Below, in pieces: positions 32,769 to 41,309 of a stretch of 64,000 nt of DNA (the stretch's first letter is position 1; each line of letters begins with the position of its first letter). A program made the position numbers and the translations under genes. The notes below the pieces were generated by a model, which was not told the DNA's origin, searched no databases, and saw only the letters and a list, made by a program, of their open reading frames with translations. The stretch is taken from NCBI RefSeq assembly GCF_004402375.1, contig NZ_SOGJ01000023.1, positions 124,001 through 188,000 of the forward strand. The letters run 5' to 3'. The DNA is from Cryobacterium breve. Its GTDB lineage: Bacteria > Actinomycetota > Actinomycetes > Actinomycetales > Microbacteriaceae.

Positions 32769-33095
32769 ATGGCATCCACCAAGATCTGTGGCTTCGACGA
32801 ACTCGGCGTCAATGAGGCGGTCAAGGTCGAAATTGATGGCGTTCCGATCGTTGTCGTCCGTGACGCCGCCGGCGATGTGTTCGCCATCGGTGACACCTGC
32901 ACGCACGGCGACATCTCCCTGTCTGAGGGGTTCGTCGAGGACGACACCGTCGAATGCTGGGCTCACGGATCCAAATTCTCGCTGCGGACCGGAAAGCCGC
33001 TGAACCTTCCGGCGTACGAGCCGGTCCCCGTCTACCAGGTCGACTTGGTCGACGGAGATGTCTACATCGACCCGTCCGTCACCGTGGCCGTGTGA
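32769..33095 (+). CDS. Rieske-type [2Fe-2S] ferredoxin in the suf operon
   Basis: A 108-residue protein with the Rieske motifs C-x-H (CTHGDISLSEG) and C-x2-H (CWAHGSKF), about 18 residues apart, so it should bind one [2Fe-2S] cluster. This matches the ferredoxin subunit of non-heme iron oxygenases, but no oxygenase gene is near. Sitting one base after sufD and before sufC, it is more likely an electron donor or cluster recipient in SUF assembly. Actinobacterial suf operons often carry such a gene; its exact role is not established. Confidence 0.9.
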   Translation: MASTKICGFDELGVNEAVKVEIDGVPIVVVRDAAGDVFAIGDTCTHGDISLSEGFVEDDTVECWAHGSKFSLRTGKPLNLPAYEPVPVYQVDLVDGDVYIDPSVTVAV

Positions 33096-33176
33096 CGCTG
33101 GCCACCTCCAGAACCGGCCGAACGGCCACCCAACTTACCGGCGTGCGCGCCGGGGAACGAAAGAGAAATCGAATTC

Positions 33177-33941
33177 ATGTCAGTTCTTGAGATCAAAGAC
33201 CTGCACGTCAGCGTCGAGACCGATCAGGGCACCAAGCAGATTCTGCACGGAGTGAACCTGACCATCAACGAGGGTGAGATCCACGCCATCATGGGCCCGA
33301 ACGGGTCCGGCAAGTCAACCCTCGCCTATACGATCGCTGGTCACCCGAAGTACACCGTCGATAGCGGCTCGATCCTGCTCGACGGCGAAGAGGTCACGAC
33401 CATGACCGTGGATCAGCGCGCTCGCGCCGGACTGTTCCTGGCCATGCAGTACCCGGTCGAGATCCCCGGCGTCACCGTGACGAATTTCCTGCGCACAGCT
33501 AAGACCGCGATCGACGGATCGGCTCCTCCCATCCGCACCTGGATCAAGGACGTTCGCGAGTCGATGAAGCAGCTCCGAATGGACAAGAGCTTCGCCGAGC
33601 GCAACGTGAACGAGGGATTCTCCGGCGGAGAGAAGAAGCGCAACGAGATCCTTCAGCTCGAATTGCTCAAGCCGAAGTTCGCGGTACTCGACGAGACCGA
33701 CTCCGGACTCGACGTCGACGCGCTCAAAATCGTGTCGGAGGGCGTGAACCGGGCCAAGGAGAACACGGGCCTGGGTCTGCTCCTGATCACGCACTACACT
33801 CGCATCTTGCGCTACATCAAGCCGGATTTCGTGCACGTGTTCGTTGACGGCCGCATCGCTGAGCAGGGTGGTCCCGAACTTGCCGATCGCCTAGAAGACG
33901 AGGGCTACGATCGCTTTCTCACGGAATCGAACGTAGGCTAA
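33177..33941 (+). CDS. sufC: Fe-S cluster assembly ATPase SufC
   Basis: ABC-type ATPase of the SufBCD scaffold. Walker [10 protein letters not shown] is near residues 39-47, the signature [14 protein letters not shown] is near residue 145, and the Walker B region [15 protein letters not shown] is followed by the switch histidine in [10 protein letters not shown]. It is 254 residues long. It lies 81 bases after the Rieske gene and four bases before the DUF59 gene. Confidence 0.97.
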   Translation: MSVLEIKDLHVSVETDQGTKQILHGVNLTINEGEIHAIMGPNGSGKSTLAYTIAGHPKYTVDSGSILLDGEEVTTMTVDQRARAGLFLAMQYPVEIPGVTVTNFLRTAKTAIDGSAPPIRTWIKDVRESMKQLRMDKSFAERNVNEGFSGGEKKRNEILQLELLKPKFAVLDETDSGLDVDALKIVSEGVNRAKENTGLGLLLITHYTRILRYIKPDFVHVFVDGRIAEQGGPELADRLEDEGYDRFLTESNVG

Positions 33942-33945
33942 GAAG

Positions 33946-34275
33946 ATGGTCTTCACGCTGACTCCGGCGCGTTTCGATGAAATCGAAGAGGCGCTCAAAG
34001 ACGTCATGGACCCGGAACTCGGCATCAACGTCGTTGACCTCGGGCTCATCTACGACCTGGGCTGGGATGACGAGAACGATGCCCTGATCATTCACATGAC
34101 TCTCACCTCGGCCGGCTGCCCGCTGACGGACGTGCTCGAGGAGCAGACTGCCGAGGCGCTGGATGGCGTTGTCGACCAGTTCCGCATCAACTGGGTGTGG
34201 ATGCCGCCGTGGGGTCCGGAAAAGATCACCGACGACGGCCGAGACATGATGCGGGCCCTCGGCTTCTCGATCTGA
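33946..34275 (+). CDS. sufT: DUF59/MIP18 family Fe-S assembly factor (SufT-like)
   Basis: A 109-residue protein of the MIP18/DUF59 family, linked to iron-sulfur cluster maturation. Family markers are DPELGINVVDLGLIYDL and the conserved Cys in LTSAGCPLTD. It starts four bases after the sufC stop, so it is the last gene of this suf operon. A hairpin follows. The cysteine desulfurase sufS and the scaffold or transfer protein sufU, which usually sit between sufC and this gene in actinobacteria, are missing. Confidence 0.92.
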   Translation: MVFTLTPARFDEIEEALKDVMDPELGINVVDLGLIYDLGWDDENDALIIHMTLTSAGCPLTDVLEEQTAEALDGVVDQFRINWVWMPPWGPEKITDDGRDMMRALGFSI

Positions 34276-34299
34276 GCCACTCGGTCCACGCATGAAATC

Positions 34300-34327
34300 G
34301 GGGCATCGGCCAGCTGGCCGGTGCCCC
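34300..34327 (+). terminator. Terminator of the suf operon
   Basis: A 12-bp stem GGGGCATCGGCC/GGCCGGTGCCCC (one G-T pair) with loop AGCT, followed by a short T-rich stretch. Confidence 0.75.
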
Positions 34328-34379
34328 ATTCTTATGTCCCATTCAGGGTCGCTCGCCGGTCGCGAACCGGTCACTCGTC

Positions 34380-34700
34380 CTATGTGGTGTCCCCTAGACC
34401 CGCGTCATCCGTGTGTGCGGCCGATGCCACATCGGATTCCTCCCAGTTCTCCAACTTGATGAGAGACGGGAGCGGTCCGACGTGGGTCTCACCTTCCTGG
34501 TACATGTAGCCGACCGGGATGCCCGACTGCTGTTGGAAACTCGGCCTGTCTGGGGAGGCTCATTCCCTCCGGGTTCCGGTGATGCGGGCAGGTCCTTGTC
34601 CATCGACGCCATCCTCGCCTTCCCGCAGCCGATGCTGCAGCAGGTGGCGACGGTAGACCTCAGCCCCAAGAACCGATAGGTGGCTGGAGACTGATTGCCT
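34380..34700 (-). pseudogene. Possible frameshifted gene remnant, family unknown
   Basis: This stretch has no clean gene. On the minus strand two adjacent frames look coding by their high G+C third positions: an upstream part reading VSSHLSVLGAEVYRRHLLQH and onward, ending at a stop near 34565, and a downstream part reading PSFQQQSGIPVGYMYQEGET, then HVGPLPSLIKLENWEE, ending at TAG 34380-34382. Joined by a frameshift they would make one product of about 100 residues. Two longer open frames here (34394-34669 minus, 34413-34679 plus) have poor residue composition and I do not call them. I do not recognise a family. Confidence 0.3.
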
Positions 34701-34723
34701 GGGTGGAGTGGCCATCCACTGAC

Positions 34724-34738
34724 TAGAACGTTATTCTA
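34724..34738. promoter_or_regulatory. Inverted repeat over the -10 box of the tetR-family gene
   Basis: TAGAA-CGTTA-TTCTA is a perfect 5-bp inverted repeat whose right half overlaps TATTCT (34732-34737), a -10 box ending six bases before the ATG. This is the layout expected for self-repression by a TetR regulator on a leaderless transcript. Confidence 0.5.
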
Positions 34739-34743
34739 AGTAC

Positions 34744-35409
34744 ATGAGTGACGTCATGATGAACTCGAAATCGCGCCGAGATGCGCAGTCCCTGGCGACT
34801 CGCGCCCTGATCGTGCGGTCAGCTCTGCACCTGATGCTGGAGCGGGGCTATATTCCCACGACGATCGTAGCGATAGCCTCGGAAGCGGGTGTGGCCGTGC
34901 AGACGGTCTACAACTCGGTCGGGGGCAAGGCGGCGATCCTGTCCGCTGTGCTGGACCTTGCCTCCGTTCAACCGATAGACGACGATATCGATGCGGCACC
35001 GTTGCGCAGCCGGATCGGCAGTGCCGGTTCTGCTGCCGAGGTCGTGCGAATCCTGACGGAATGGATCGCCGATCTGAACGAACGCACGTCCGGGGTGCAC
35101 CGGGTGATTTCTCAGGCGTCCGGCGTGGATACCGACATCACGGAGCTGGAAACCCGGCGATCCACCCAGCGGCTTATGCAGTACGGGGAGGTAGCGACAG
35201 CGCTGCGGTCCCGGCACAGCCTGCGTGCAGGTTTGAGTGATCACGAGGCGGCCGCAGCGGTGTGGTCGCTGGGACATCCACATGTGTATCGGTCGTTGGT
35301 GCTGGATCTGGGATGGTCCGTCCCCGCCTACCGCGATTGGCTGGGCAAGGCCCTCCAGGGGGCGCTTTCTCCGCCCGGCGCACGCGGAGGAGCGAACGAT
35401 CAAATATAG
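34744..35409 (+). CDS. TetR/AcrR family transcriptional regulator
   Basis: A 221-residue repressor-type regulator. The N-terminal helix-turn-helix is typical: TRALIVRSALHLMLERGY, then TTIVAIASEAGVAVQTVYNS (residues ~20-58). The C-terminal ligand domain is not conserved enough to predict a ligand. The start is the ATG just after a TATTCT box; other in-frame ATGs lie four and five codons later. It is followed by an ABC-F gene on the same strand; the two may be related in function, but the ABC-F gene has its own promoter candidate over this gene's stop codon. Confidence 0.88.
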   Translation: MSDVMMNSKSRRDAQSLATRALIVRSALHLMLERGYIPTTIVAIASEAGVAVQTVYNSVGGKAAILSAVLDLASVQPIDDDIDAAPLRSRIGSAGSAAEVVRILTEWIADLNERTSGVHRVISQASGVDTDITELETRRSTQRLMQYGEVATALRSRHSLRAGLSDHEAAAAVWSLGHPHVYRSLVLDLGWSVPAYRDWLGKALQGALSPPGARGGANDQI

Positions 35410-35410
35410 T
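35405..35410 (+). promoter_or_regulatory. -10 box TATAGT for the ABC-F gene
   Basis: TATAGT overlaps the tetR-family stop codon. A start near 35417 would give a leader of about 50 bases containing a small GGCC-TGTTTC-GGCC hairpin before GTG 35469. Confidence 0.4.
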
Positions 35411-35468
35411 GGAGAGTTGGCCTGTTTCGGCCGAGAAATCTTACGACTCCCCTGATCGGACTGTTGCT

Positions 35469-37067
35469 GTGCTGAGTGTGCAAAATCTCGAAATCCGAGT
35501 TGGGGCGCGCGTGCTCATGGAAGACGTCAATTTCCGGGTTTCTGCGGGTGACAAGATCGGCCTAGTCGGTCGTAACGGCGCCGGTAAGACGACGCTGACG
35601 AAGACTCTTGCCGGGGAGACCGTTCCGACCAATGGGTCGATCTCACGCACCGGTGAAATCGGCTACCTGCCGCAGGATCCCCGGTCGGGCGACCCGGACA
35701 TGCTTGCCCGCACCCGGATCCTGGATGCGCGCGGGCTCGGCACTATTTCCCTGGGTCTCGCCCAGGCTGGCATTGACATGGGCAGTGACGACCCCAAAGT
35801 CAGTGCCAAGGCCATGCGGGTCTACGGCAACCTCACCGATGAGTTCAACGCGCTCGGCGGCTACGCGGCCGAGGCGGAGGCAGCCTCCATCGCCAGCAAC
35901 CTCAACCTGCCGGATCGTATCCTCGACCAGCAGCTCCGAACCCTGTCCGGTGGACAGCGCCGTCGCATCGAACTGGCGCGCATTCTGTTTTCCGCCGCAG
36001 AGACGATGATCCTCGATGAGCCCACCAACCACCTCGACGCCGATTCCGTGGTCTGGCTGCGGGAATTCGTCAAGAGCTACCGAGGTGGCTGCATCATCAT
36101 CAGCCACGACATCGAGCTGGTCGGCGACACCGTCAATCGTGTGTTCTACCTCGATGCCAACCGCATGGTCATCGACATCTACAACATGAATTGGAAGAAC
36201 TACCAGCGTCAGCGCGTGGCAGATGCGGACCGTCGAAAGAAGGAACGCGCGAACGCGGAGAAGAAGGCGTCCACCCTGCAGCTGCAGGCCGCCAAGTTCG
36301 GAGCCAAGGCGAGCAAGGCTGCTGCCGCTCATCAGATGGTGGCACGGGCCGAGAAGCTTCTGTCCGGACTGGATGCCGTGCGCGCCGTCGACAGGGTCGC
36401 CAAGCTGCGCTTCCCCGAGCCTGCTCCCTGCGGGCGCACTCCGCTGATGGCCACCGACCTGTCGAAGAGCTACGGATCGCTCGAGATCTTCGCTGCCGTG
36501 GACCTAGCAATCGACCGCGGCTCGAAGGTCGTCATCCTCGGCCTCAACGGCGCGGGCAAGACCACGCTCCTGCGCATGCTCGCCGGGGTGGACAAGCCTG
36601 ACACCGGGGAGATCGTTCCTGGTCATGGGCTACGCATCGGCTACTACGCGCAGGAACACGAGACGATCGACGTCAAGCGCAGCGTGCTGGAAAACATGGT
36701 GTCCTCCTCGCCCAACATCACCGAAATGGAGGCGCGCCGGGTTTTGGGCTCATTCCTCTTCACCGGAGACGACTCACACAAACCGGCCGGGGTGCTCTCC
36801 GGTGGAGAGAAGACCCGCTTGGCCTTGGCCATGATCGTGGTGTCCGGAGCTAACGTCCTGCTGCTCGACGAGCCGACCAACAACCTGGACCCGGCCAGCC
36901 GTGAGGAAATCCTCGACGCCCTGGCGCACTACGCCGGCGCCGTGGTCCTGGTCAGTCACGATGAGGGCGCGGTAGAAGCGCTCAACCCCGAGCGAGTCCT
37001 GATCATGCCGGACGGCACCGAGGACCACTGGAACAAGGACTACCTCGACCTGATCATGCTTGCCTAA
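35469..37067 (+). CDS. ABC-F family ATPase (ribosome-associated type)
   Basis: Two ABC ATPase domains in one soluble chain and no membrane segments, the ABC-F layout (translation factors or antibiotic-resistance ribosome protectors). First domain: Walker A GRNGAGKTT near residue 37, signature LSGGQRRRIEL. Second domain: GLNGAGKTT near residue 358, signature LSGGEKTRLAL, LLLDEPTNNLDPASR. Between them is a charged helical linker (around residues 240-300), the part that reaches into the ribosome. The GTG start gives MLSVQNLEIRVGARVL and 532 residues; the open frame extends upstream into tetR in another frame. Resistance or housekeeping function cannot be told apart from sequence. Confidence 0.92.
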   Translation: MLSVQNLEIRVGARVLMEDVNFRVSAGDKIGLVGRNGAGKTTLTKTLAGETVPTNGSISRTGEIGYLPQDPRSGDPDMLARTRILDARGLGTISLGLAQAGIDMGSDDPKVSAKAMRVYGNLTDEFNALGGYAAEAEAASIASNLNLPDRILDQQLRTLSGGQRRRIELARILFSAAETMILDEPTNHLDADSVVWLREFVKSYRGGCIIISHDIELVGDTVNRVFYLDANRMVIDIYNMNWKNYQRQRVADADRRKKERANAEKKASTLQLQAAKFGAKASKAAAAHQMVARAEKLLSGLDAVRAVDRVAKLRFPEPAPCGRTPLMATDLSKSYGSLEIFAAVDLAIDRGSKVVILGLNGAGKTTLLRMLAGVDKPDTGEIVPGHGLRIGYYAQEHETIDVKRSVLENMVSSSPNITEMEARRVLGSFLFTGDDSHKPAGVLSGGEKTRLALAMIVVSGANVLLLDEPTNNLDPASREEILDALAHYAGAVVLVSHDEGAVEALNPERVLIMPDGTEDHWNKDYLDLIMLA

Positions 37068-37087
37068 TCATCCGTGCTGCACTACCA

Positions 37088-37111
37088 CGCCCGGGCCGGT
37101 TGGCCCGGGCG
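37088..37111. terminator. Bidirectional terminator between the ABC-F gene and surf1
   Basis: A perfect 10-bp stem CGCCCGGGCC/GGCCCGGGCG with a 4-base loop. On the plus strand CTTTTT follows after ten bases. Confidence 0.7.
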
Positions 37112-37143
37112 TTGTGCTGGCTTTTTCCGATTCAGCTTGCTGA

Positions 37144-37983
37144 TCAGTGGCTGTCGATGAGTTCATCTTCGATCTCCGAGTCGCTGCGCGGTTTGGCCGC
37201 TTGACGCCGGGCCCGCTCCGCGGAGCGGACGCGCTCGCCCGGGTCGTCGAAGTTCACGGTGCGGTATTCCTGCCGCATCGCCCAACCTAAGCCGACGAAG
37301 CCCATCACGGCGAACACGAACCACTGGAAGGCGTACGACAGATGCGGGCCCTCGTCCTTGACCGGCCGGGTGACGGCGACGGGCCGTTCTTCCGGGGCCG
37401 GGTCCTCTGTAGCCATCAGACCATAAGCGCCGGTGTAGGTCGGTAGATCCAGACGACCGGCCACCTCCTCCAGGTTGATGGTGGCGATCTGGTTGCCGGT
37501 GGCGGAACGCCCGGCGAGGAGCGGCTCACCCGACTTGAGTCGTGCGACGACAGTGACTTCACCGGACGGCGCGGTCGGAACCGAGGTCGGGGCCTCCGCC
37601 GTTTCCCCGGTGGGCAGCCAGCCCCGGTTGACGATGAACACCGAGCCGTCGCTGAGCAACAGGGGAGTGAGCACCTCGAACCCCGGGTTGATCTGGAGCG
37701 GTCGGTTGCGCACGATCAACTCGTCGTCCTGAAGGTACATTCCGGTCATGACGACCGGCTGCCACTTCTGCGAGTCGGAGAACGACTCCAGGCGGGGTAG
37801 CGCTTCGGCCAAGGGGACCGGGTCGGCCGCGTAGTTCGCATCGACCTTGCCCATCTCGCTCAACGCCTCGGCCCGGCGCGACAGCTGCCAGAGCCCGAGG
37901 CCCGAGCAGACGGCAGCGAAGAGGACGGTCAGTGCCAGATAGCCAGCCCAGCGCCGGGTGAACGCGAACTTCCAACCGGTCAC
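37144..37983 (-). CDS. SURF1 family protein (cytochrome oxidase biogenesis)
   Basis: A membrane protein of 279 residues with the SURF1 layout: one membrane segment near residues 15-33 (YLALTVLFAAVCSGLGLWQL), a large extracellular domain with VNRGWLP near residue 122, and a second segment near residues 220-238 (FQWFVFAVMGFVGLGW). SURF1 helps insert heme into cytochrome aa3 oxidase. It is the last gene of a three-gene operon; its ATG overlaps the previous stop by four bases (ATGA). This is interesting next to the broken ctaB, because SURF1 acts on the same oxidase. Confidence 0.92.
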   Translation of the reverse strand: MTGWKFAFTRRWAGYLALTVLFAAVCSGLGLWQLSRRAEALSEMGKVDANYAADPVPLAEALPRLESFSDSQKWQPVVMTGMYLQDDELIVRNRPLQINPGFEVLTPLLLSDGSVFIVNRGWLPTGETAEAPTSVPTAPSGEVTVVARLKSGEPLLAGRSATGNQIATINLEEVAGRLDLPTYTGAYGLMATEDPAPEERPVAVTRPVKDEGPHLSYAFQWFVFAVMGFVGLGWAMRQEYRTVNFDDPGERVRSAERARRQAAKPRSDSEIEDELIDSH

Positions 37984-38213
37984 GCCGACCCCGTCTCCGA
38001 TGTCGTATTGAACGGACCCACCGTGAGCGGGAAGTCCCGGGTGGTGAGGAAGTCACGGAGGTAGTCGACGTGCTCGTCGCAGGCTAGCCACGTCTTCACC
38101 CGGTCCGCGGAATGGATGCGCGGATTGCGCCAGTCCAACCGCCAACCGGCCATTTCTCGGCAGCCGGCGCGCGAGCAGTTCGTCGTTTCGAGGTCGACAC
38201 CCAGACCGATCAC
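37980..38213 (-). CDS. Conserved 77-residue actinobacterial protein with Cys/His motifs
   Basis: A small soluble protein starting at GTG and coupled by four-base overlaps to both neighbours, which fixes its ends. It contains CSRAGC near residue 12 and WLACDEHVDYLRDFL near residue 45; the three cysteines and one histidine could bind zinc. I recognise the pattern WRNPRIHSADRVKTWLACDEH as common in actinobacteria next to SURF1 and DUF3099 genes, sometimes wrongly named acetone carboxylase. The function is unknown. A longer frame with an arginine-rich N terminus is an artefact of the overlap. Confidence 0.85.
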   Translation of the reverse strand: MIGLGVDLETTNCSRAGCREMAGWRLDWRNPRIHSADRVKTWLACDEHVDYLRDFLTTRDFPLTVGPFNTTSETGSA

Positions 38214-38503
38214 GTGCCGCTCTCGTCGTGGCCAGGCCTGCGGTACACCTGCACGGCTCCCGGACGGATGACCGTGGAGGACGCGGCCGCACCCTGCACA
38301 TTCGCGAAGACAACGGCGAAGTACGGCAGCGCGATCGCCCCGATGGCGCAAACGAGAAGCCACCAGCCCTGAACGAAGAGCATCAGAACAATGCAGACCA
38401 TCCGGATACCCATGGCAATCAGGTACTTGACCATCCGGGCGTGCCGCTCCGCCTCGGGCGAGGGAGGCAAAGAAGTGATCGACTGCTGTTTCATGGGGGT
38501 CAT
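38210..38503 (-). CDS. DUF3099 family membrane protein
   Basis: A 97-residue protein with two hydrophobic segments around residues 25-45 and 48-70 (MGIRMVCIVLMLFV, WWLLVCAIGAIALPYFAVVF) and a polar C-terminal tail. It matches DUF3099, an actinobacterial family of unknown role. It is the first gene of the DUF3099/small protein/SURF1 operon and is divergent from fabG; TAGAAT on this strand (38538-38543) is a -10 candidate. Confidence 0.85.
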   Translation of the reverse strand: MTPMKQQSITSLPPSPEAERHARMVKYLIAMGIRMVCIVLMLFVQGWWLLVCAIGAIALPYFAVVFANVQGAAASSTVIRPGAVQVYRRPGHDESGT

Positions 38504-38633
38504 CGATTCGGTCAGTCGGGGAAGAATTTCCCTCTAAATTCTACGTCTCGTCGGGGTCAAACGCAGACGGCCTAAACTGGAATATACGTGCGTGCGGCTG
38601 TTCGTTCGCTGAGAAAAAGAGATTGGACCCAGC

Positions 38634-39344
38634 ATGACGACTGGCAGAACTGTCCTTGTCACCGGGGGCAACCGCGGCATCGGATTCTCGATTGCCGAAG
38701 AGTTCATCAGGCAGGGGCATCGTGTCGCTGTCACGGCCCGCTCCGGCGAAGGTCCGGCGGGTAGCTGGACCGTGCGCGCCGATGTGACCGACGCAGCGTC
38801 GATCGACGCCGCCTTCACAGAGATCGAGGCTGCTCTCGGCCCGGTCGAGGTTGTCGTCGCGAATGCGGGCATCACCCGCGACATGCTATTGATGCGCATG
38901 AGCGAGGACGACTTCACCTCGGTGATCGACACCAACCTGAGCGGCGCATTTCGCGTTGTGAAGCGCGCTTCGAAGGGCATGCTCAAGGCCCGGTTCGGGC
39001 GCATCGTGTTGATTTCCAGCGTGGTCGGCCTCTACGGGTCTGCCGGCCAGGTCAACTACTCCGCCTCGAAGAGCGGACTGATCGGACTCGCCCGATCCGT
39101 GACCCGTGAACTCGGCGCCCGGGGGATCACTGCCAACGTCGTCGCTCCTGGTTTCATCGAGACGGATATGACCGCGAAGCTGTCAGAGACGCAGCAGGCC
39201 GATTACAAGCGCAGCATTCCGGCGGGACGCTTCGCAACGCCCGGTGAGGTGGCACGAGTCGTCACCTGGCTGGCCGGCGACGACGCCGCCTACATCTCAG
39301 GCGCCGTCATCCCCGTCGACGGTGGACTGGGGATGGGGCACTAA
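38634..39344 (+). CDS. fabG: 3-oxoacyl-ACP reductase (FabG, SDR family)
   Basis: NADPH-dependent reduction of 3-oxoacyl-ACP in fatty acid elongation. SDR motifs are complete: cofactor loop TGGNRGIG near residues 10-17, NAG in VVANAGITRD, catalytic SS in LISSVVGLYG and YSASK near residues 143-147. It is 236 residues long, similar to the actinobacterial MabA/FabG1 type. Its stop codon overlaps the converging serB stop by four bases. Confidence 0.9.
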   Translation: MTTGRTVLVTGGNRGIGFSIAEEFIRQGHRVAVTARSGEGPAGSWTVRADVTDAASIDAAFTEIEAALGPVEVVVANAGITRDMLLMRMSEDDFTSVIDTNLSGAFRVVKRASKGMLKARFGRIVLISSVVGLYGSAGQVNYSASKSGLIGLARSVTRELGARGITANVVAPGFIETDMTAKLSETQQADYKRSIPAGRFATPGEVARVVTWLAGDDAAYISGAVIPVDGGLGMGH

Positions 39345-39988
39345 CCGCGCAGGCCGAGCATTGGCAGGACCTGGCTGAGGTCGCGGGCGTCGACCGCCAG
39401 GTCCGCCTGCGCCCTCACGACGGGTCTGGCGTTGAAGGCTATGCCCAGGCCGGCCACTCGCATCATCTGCAGGTCGTTGGCGCCGTCACCGACGGCTATG
39501 GTCTGGGGGAGTTCGACGTCCTCCAACTCGGCCCATTCTCTCAGTGCGCGAGCTTTGGCCGCAGCGTCAATGATGGGACCGACCAGTCCTCCGGTGAGGT
39601 GTCCGTCGGAGACCTCCAGCCGGTTGGCCCGCCAGTGGTCGACGCCCAGATCGGCGGCGATCGGGTCGAGCACCTCGTGGAATCCGCCCGAGACAACGCC
39701 GACGCGGCTGCCGTGCGCGTGCAGTCCGTCGATGAGGGCCTGAGCTCCACGGGTCAGGCGGATGCGCCGCCCGACCTCATCGAAAACCGTTACGGGCAAC
39801 CCGGCCAGGGTGCCGACCCGCAGCCGCAGACTCTCCGCGAAATCGATCTCACCGCACATGGCTTGCTCGGTCACAGCGGCGACCAGGTCGAGTGACCCGG
39901 CCGCCGCGGCAAGGAGCTCGATGACCTCGTCTTCGATGAGAGTGGAATCGGCGTCCAGAACGACGAGGAAACGAGCGGGAGCGGTCAC
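39341..39988 (-). CDS. serB: Phosphoserine phosphatase
   Basis: Removes phosphate from phosphoserine, the last step of serine synthesis. It is a HAD enzyme: nucleophile motif [12 protein letters not shown] at residues 10-21, [10 protein letters not shown] (motif II serine), then [12 protein letters not shown] (motif III/IV). It starts at GTG with a four-base overlap (GTGA) with the glgC stop, giving 215 residues; the longer frame runs into glgC and is not real. It lacks the N-terminal ACT domains found in some actinobacterial SerB proteins. Coupling to glgC is unusual for function but clear in sequence. Confidence 0.92.
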   Translation of the reverse strand: MTAPARFLVVLDADSTLIEDEVIELLAAAAGSLDLVAAVTEQAMCGEIDFAESLRLRVGTLAGLPVTVFDEVGRRIRLTRGAQALIDGLHAHGSRVGVVSGGFHEVLDPIAADLGVDHWRANRLEVSDGHLTGGLVGPIIDAAAKARALREWAELEDVELPQTIAVGDGANDLQMMRVAGLGIAFNARPVVRAQADLAVDARDLSQVLPMLGLRG

Positions 39989-41229
39989 GGGTGGACGTGC
40001 ACTCCCTTGCCGACGACGGTGATGCCGGAGTCGGTGACGCTGAAGCCGCGGGCCAGGTCGCGATCGCGATCCACGCCGACCTCGGCTCCGGCAGCCACCA
40101 CTACGTCCTTGTCGAGGATCGCCCGGCGAACCGTCGCGCCCGGCTTGATCTGCACGCGGTCGAAGACGATCGAGTCGACCACCTGGGCGCCGGAATCGAT
40201 CGCAGCCCACGGGCCGAGAACGCTGCGCTCGATGTGAGCTCCGGAAATGACGCAACCAAGGGAAACGATTGAATCGATCATGGTGCCGAGGAAACCGCGG
40301 CCGTCGCGCACGAACTTCGCCGGCGGCGAGTTGAGCTGCTGGCTGAAGATCGGCCACTTCTGGTTGTAGAGGTTGAACACCGGGAGCGCGCTGATCAGGT
40401 CCTGGTGCGCCTCGAAGAAGGAGTCGATGGTGCCCACGTCGCGCCAATAGTCCCGGTCACGGTCCGTTGACCCGGGGACGTCGTTGAGCTTGAGATCGTA
40501 GACGCCAGCCTCGCCACGAGACACGAAGTCGGGAATGATGTCGCCACCCATGTCATGGCTGGAGTCGGGGCGTTCGCCGTCCCGCAAAACTGCTTCGATC
40601 AGGGCTTCCGTGTTGAACACGTAGTTGCCCATGGAAGCGAAGACCTCATGCGGCGCGTCGGCGAGGCCGATCGCATCCTTCGGCTTTTCACGGAAATCAC
40701 GGATTCGGTCTGGCGTGGCCGCGTCGACCTCGATCACGCCGAACTGGTCGGCGAGTGCAATCGGCTGACGGATGGCGGCGACGGTCGCCGCTGCCCCTGA
40801 TGCGATGTGCGCCTCGATCATTTGGCTGAAATCCATGCGGTACACGTGGTCGGCGCCGACCACGACGACGATGTCGGGCTTTTCATCGTGGATCAGGTTG
40901 AGGCTCTGCAGAATCGCGTCGGCCGAACCGCTGAACCAGCGCTTGCCCAAGCGTTGCTGCGCGGGCACCGATGCGATATACGAGTTGAACAGGCCGCCGG
41001 AGACGTGCCAGGTCTGGGACACGTGGCGGTCGAGGCTGTGCGACTTGTACTGCGTAAGCACCACGATCTGGGTGAGGCCCGAGTTGATCAGATTCGATAA
41101 CGCGAAGTCGATCAGTCGGTAATGCCCTCCAAAAGGCACGGCCGGCTTCGCGCGGTCCTCAGTGAGCGGCATGAGCCGCTTTCCTTCTCCACCTGCGAGC
41201 ACGATTCCAAAGATCTTCTTTGACTGCAT
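39985..41229 (-). CDS. glgC: Glucose-1-phosphate adenylyltransferase
   Basis: Makes ADP-glucose from ATP and glucose 1-phosphate for glycogen synthesis. The nucleotide-binding start [28 protein letters not shown] and the sugar site [10 protein letters not shown] are present, and a left-handed helix domain follows at the C terminus. It is 414 residues long. The ATG follows a TACTGT box at six bases with no ribosome binding site. It is divergent from glgA and overlaps serB. Confidence 0.95.
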   Translation of the reverse strand: MQSKKIFGIVLAGGEGKRLMPLTEDRAKPAVPFGGHYRLIDFALSNLINSGLTQIVVLTQYKSHSLDRHVSQTWHVSGGLFNSYIASVPAQQRLGKRWFSGSADAILQSLNLIHDEKPDIVVVVGADHVYRMDFSQMIEAHIASGAAATVAAIRQPIALADQFGVIEVDAATPDRIRDFREKPKDAIGLADAPHEVFASMGNYVFNTEALIEAVLRDGERPDSSHDMGGDIIPDFVSRGEAGVYDLKLNDVPGSTDRDRDYWRDVGTIDSFFEAHQDLISALPVFNLYNQKWPIFSQQLNSPPAKFVRDGRGFLGTMIDSIVSLGCVISGAHIERSVLGPWAAIDSGAQVVDSIVFDRVQIKPGATVRRAILDKDVVVAAGAEVGVDRDRDLARGFSVTDSGITVVGKGVHVHP

Positions 41230-41235
41230 GTCTTT

Positions 41236-41241
41236 ACAGTA
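41236..41241 (-). promoter_or_regulatory. -10 box TACTGT of a probable leaderless glgC transcript
   Basis: On the minus strand TACTGT ends six bases before the glgC ATG; no Shine-Dalgarno sequence is present. Confidence 0.5.
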
Positions 41242-41297
41242 GGGCCAATCGTCACGTCGATCTAGCAGGATCGGGCGTGTCCGGGGGCAGCCTGCGC

Positions 41298-41303
41298 TAG
41301 CTT
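41298..41303 (+). promoter_or_regulatory. -10 box TAGCTT of a probable leaderless glgA transcript
   Basis: TAGCTT ends six bases before the glgA ATG. With the glgC box 57 bases away, this is a compact divergent promoter pair. Confidence 0.45.
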
Positions 41304-41309
41304 TGCCTC

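Noticed and set aside
34394..34679. Overlapping open frames on both strands after the suf terminator
   Set aside because: Each uses unlikely residues (runs of R, S, C or P); the neighbouring frames look more coding, so I described a remnant instead.
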